A DNA stretch of 64,000 bases from Saprospira sp. CCB-QB6 (lineage in GTDB: Bacteria > Bacteroidota > Bacteroidia > Chitinophagales > Saprospiraceae), in the NCBI RefSeq assembly GCF_028464065.1, contig NZ_CP116808.1, positions 3,191,501 to 3,255,500 on the forward strand, in the 5' to 3' direction. The notes beneath the pieces are model-generated. The model made no database searches and had not been told where the DNA came from. It worked only from the letters and a program-made list of their open reading frames with translations. The translations under genes and the position numbers were made by a program. Shown in pieces: positions 62,617-64,000 of the stretch. Within the stretch, counting starts at the first letter, position 1. Each line of letters begins with the position of its first letter.

Positions 62617-63255
62617 ATGGGACGAAAACCAGTCAAAAAAGAACGAATTGATGATCCTAGCCTAAAAGCTAGTTGGATCGAACAACTATCTACTGTTTAT
62701 TTGCGCAATGGATTGACCAAATTTACAATGGATGACATTGCCGCTAAATTGGGCATTAGCAAGGCCACCTTATACAAATATTTTGCTTCTAGGGCAGAGA
62801 TTTTGGATGCCGTTGTCCGCCTTCGGATTACGGAAATAGAAGCTTTTGAGGACCAATTGAGCGATGCGCAGATTACCTTTAGCGAGCGCTATTTTGAGGT
62901 CATTAAGAAAGCCTCGGTCATGTTGGCCGAAATGTCGAACCAATTTTTGATTGATAGCCGACAGCTGTATCCTGAGCTTTGGGCTAAAATGCGTGATTTT
63001 CAGGATCGGGCCTTATTTGTGGTAGAAGCCTTTTACCGCAAAGGTATCGAGGCAGGTATCATGAATGATATCAATCCGCGTTTGTTGGCGTTGACCGATA
63101 AGATGTTTATTCGTTCTGTAGCCGATGAAGCTTTTTTGCAAGAGTATGATATCTCTTTGCAAGAGGCCTTTGATAATTATTTTTTGATGAAAAGTCGAGG
63201 CATTTTTACGCAAAAGTATTTGCAGAAAAATGCAGAGACCGAAGAAGAACAATAA
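62617..63255 (+). CDS. TetR/AcrR-family regulator
   Basis: A 212-residue repressor; start at ATG 62617 (MGRKPVKKERIDDPSLKASW), upstream in-frame sequence lies in the repeat. HTH at about 30-65: MDDIAAKLGISKATLYKYFA. The C-terminal ligand domain is helical, with SNQFLIDSRQLYPELWAKM. TetR proteins control exporters or catabolic genes in response to a ligand. The neighbour begins 7 bp downstream, so they form an operon and the regulator may control it. Confidence 0.88.
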   Translation: MGRKPVKKERIDDPSLKASWIEQLSTVYLRNGLTKFTMDDIAAKLGISKATLYKYFASRAEILDAVVRLRITEIEAFEDQLSDAQITFSERYFEVIKKASVMLAEMSNQFLIDSRQLYPELWAKMRDFQDRALFVVEAFYRKGIEAGIMNDINPRLLALTDKMFIRSVADEAFLQEYDISLQEAFDNYFLMKSRGIFTQKYLQKNAETEEEQ

Positions 63256-63262
63256 GTCCAAT

Positions 63263-64000
63263 ATGAATGCAGCGCATCAGTTTTACACCCTTTCGGTAAA
63301 AGAAGTAGTTTCGCTTTCGGCCGATACGGTAAAGCTTGTTTTTGCAGTTCCCGAAGCGCTCAAGGAGCAGTTTAGTTATATTTCGGGCCAATATTTAACC
63401 TTGCGTTTTCAGTTGAATGGGCAAGAAGAGCGTCGAGCCTACTCGCTTTGTTCTAGTCCTGTTTTGGACCAAGATTTAGCGGTGGCAGTGAAAAGAGTGC
63501 CTCAGGGTTTGGTCTCTAATCACATCAACGATCAGGTCAAGGCGGGGGATCAGCTAGAAGTAATGCCCCCCGAAGGGCATTTTGTGGCCCAACCTCAGGC
63601 CGATGAGAAAAAAGACTATTTTTTGTTTGGCGGAGGAAGTGGATTGACGCCCTTATTATCCATCTTAAAGTCGATCATTGAGCTAGCGCCTAAAAGTCGG
63701 GTTTTCCTCTATTATCAAAATAGAACCGAAGAGAGCATCTTGTTTCGGGAGGAGCTAGATCGCTTAGAAAAACGTTATGCGGGACAGCTGTTGGTACAGC
63801 ATATCCTCAGTCAACCCAAAACGGAGAGTTCAGGCGGCTTTATGGGCTTATTTGCCAAGAAAAGCCGCAATTGGAAGGGAGAAGTTGGGCGTATAGATGC
63901 CAAAAAAGCGAGTCGATTCATCAAAGAACATCAGGCCGCTGATGGTCGCCCTGTAGAGCTTTATCTTTGTGGACCAGCGGGTTTGATGGATGCGGCCCAG
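63263..64000 (+). CDS. Ferredoxin-NADP reductase-like oxidoreductase, 3' end cut by the window
   Basis: At least 246 residues, open to the window edge. FAD domain: RRAYSLCSSP (FAD-binding RxYS), then the NAD domain with FLFGGGSGLTPLLSILKS and LYLCGPAGLMDA. Such flavoproteins carry electrons from NAD(P)H to a ferredoxin or oxygenase; a C-terminal 2Fe-2S domain as in PaaE would lie beyond the window. A KKSRNWKGEVGRIDAKKASR region is an insertion before the last motif. It is 7 bp after the TetR gene and probably co-transcribed with it. Confidence 0.85.
   Translation, partial: MNAAHQFYTLSVKEVVSLSADTVKLVFAVPEALKEQFSYISGQYLTLRFQLNGQEERRAYSLCSSPVLDQDLAVAVKRVPQGLVSNHINDQVKAGDQLEVMPPEGHFVAQPQADEKKDYFLFGGGSGLTPLLSILKSIIELAPKSRVFLYYQNRTEESILFREELDRLEKRYAGQLLVQHILSQPKTESSGGFMGLFAKKSRNWKGEVGRIDAKKASRFIKEHQAADGRPVELYLCGPAGLMDAAQ

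Overview
The window is a piece of a Bacteroidota chromosome, most likely from the Saprospiraceae. Evidence: TAnnTTTG/TTTG-type promoters (clean examples at 61206-61236 and 62112-62143), TonB-dependent receptor architecture, Bacteroidota-restricted families (DUF6427, DUF2452, YwqK/MORN) and very few Shine-Dalgarno sequences. The dense GC-rich intergenic repeats fit my recollection of Saprospira, which I could not check. Gene starts were set from signal peptides, domain starts and neighbour spacing. Several were moved downstream of the longest open frame because the upstream part lies in repeat DNA.

Layout. 0-7.3 kb: the 3' end of an unknown gene, a TPR-CHAT protease-like protein, a lipoprotein, a GlmM-type phosphohexomutase and a cysteine desulfurase. 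7.6-13.2 kb: a compact operon with two LuxR-type regulators and a stressosome-like partner-switching module (RsbV-like STAS, globin-sensor RsbR, RsbS, RsbT, RsbX, and an RsbU-like phosphatase fused to an RsbW-like ATPase domain). 13.7-17.5 kb: SulP transporter, YhhQ-type queuosine-precursor transporter, CpeT-like lipoprotein. 18-26.5 kb: a chemosensory cluster (soluble MCP, CheW, CheY, CheB, CheA, CheC-like, CheR and a degenerate CheR copy). 26.8-35.5 kb: TonB receptor, a 1.3-kb gene-free stretch with a nine-copy 41-bp array, a RecB/AddA-like helicase and a MORN-repeat protein. 35.8-46.7 kb: small housekeeping and unknown genes (KptA, RlmH, rhomboid, aminotransferase IV, SbcD) and an AT-rich ATPase/TOPRIM-like pair that may be a defence system. 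46.7-55.7 kb: mostly minus-strand genes (RpoN, UbiA-like, GyrB, histidine kinase, M19-like peptidase). 55.9-61.1 kb: DUF6427 protein, a 1.5-kb gene-free stretch, then a pncB-nrtR-pncA NAD salvage operon preceded by two tandem palindromes that look like NrtR operators. 61.2-64 kb: a candidate small RNA with its own promoter and terminator, a START-like gene broken by an in-frame TGA in its signal peptide, the SRP RNA, a TetR regulator and a partial ferredoxin-reductase-like gene.

The most striking unexplained structure is a family of about 20 GC-rich intergenic elements of about 115-240 bp, in both orientations and two subfamilies. They share conserved blocks separated by short stems. The stem sequences differ from copy to copy but stay self-complementary, the pattern expected of a maintained RNA or DNA fold.
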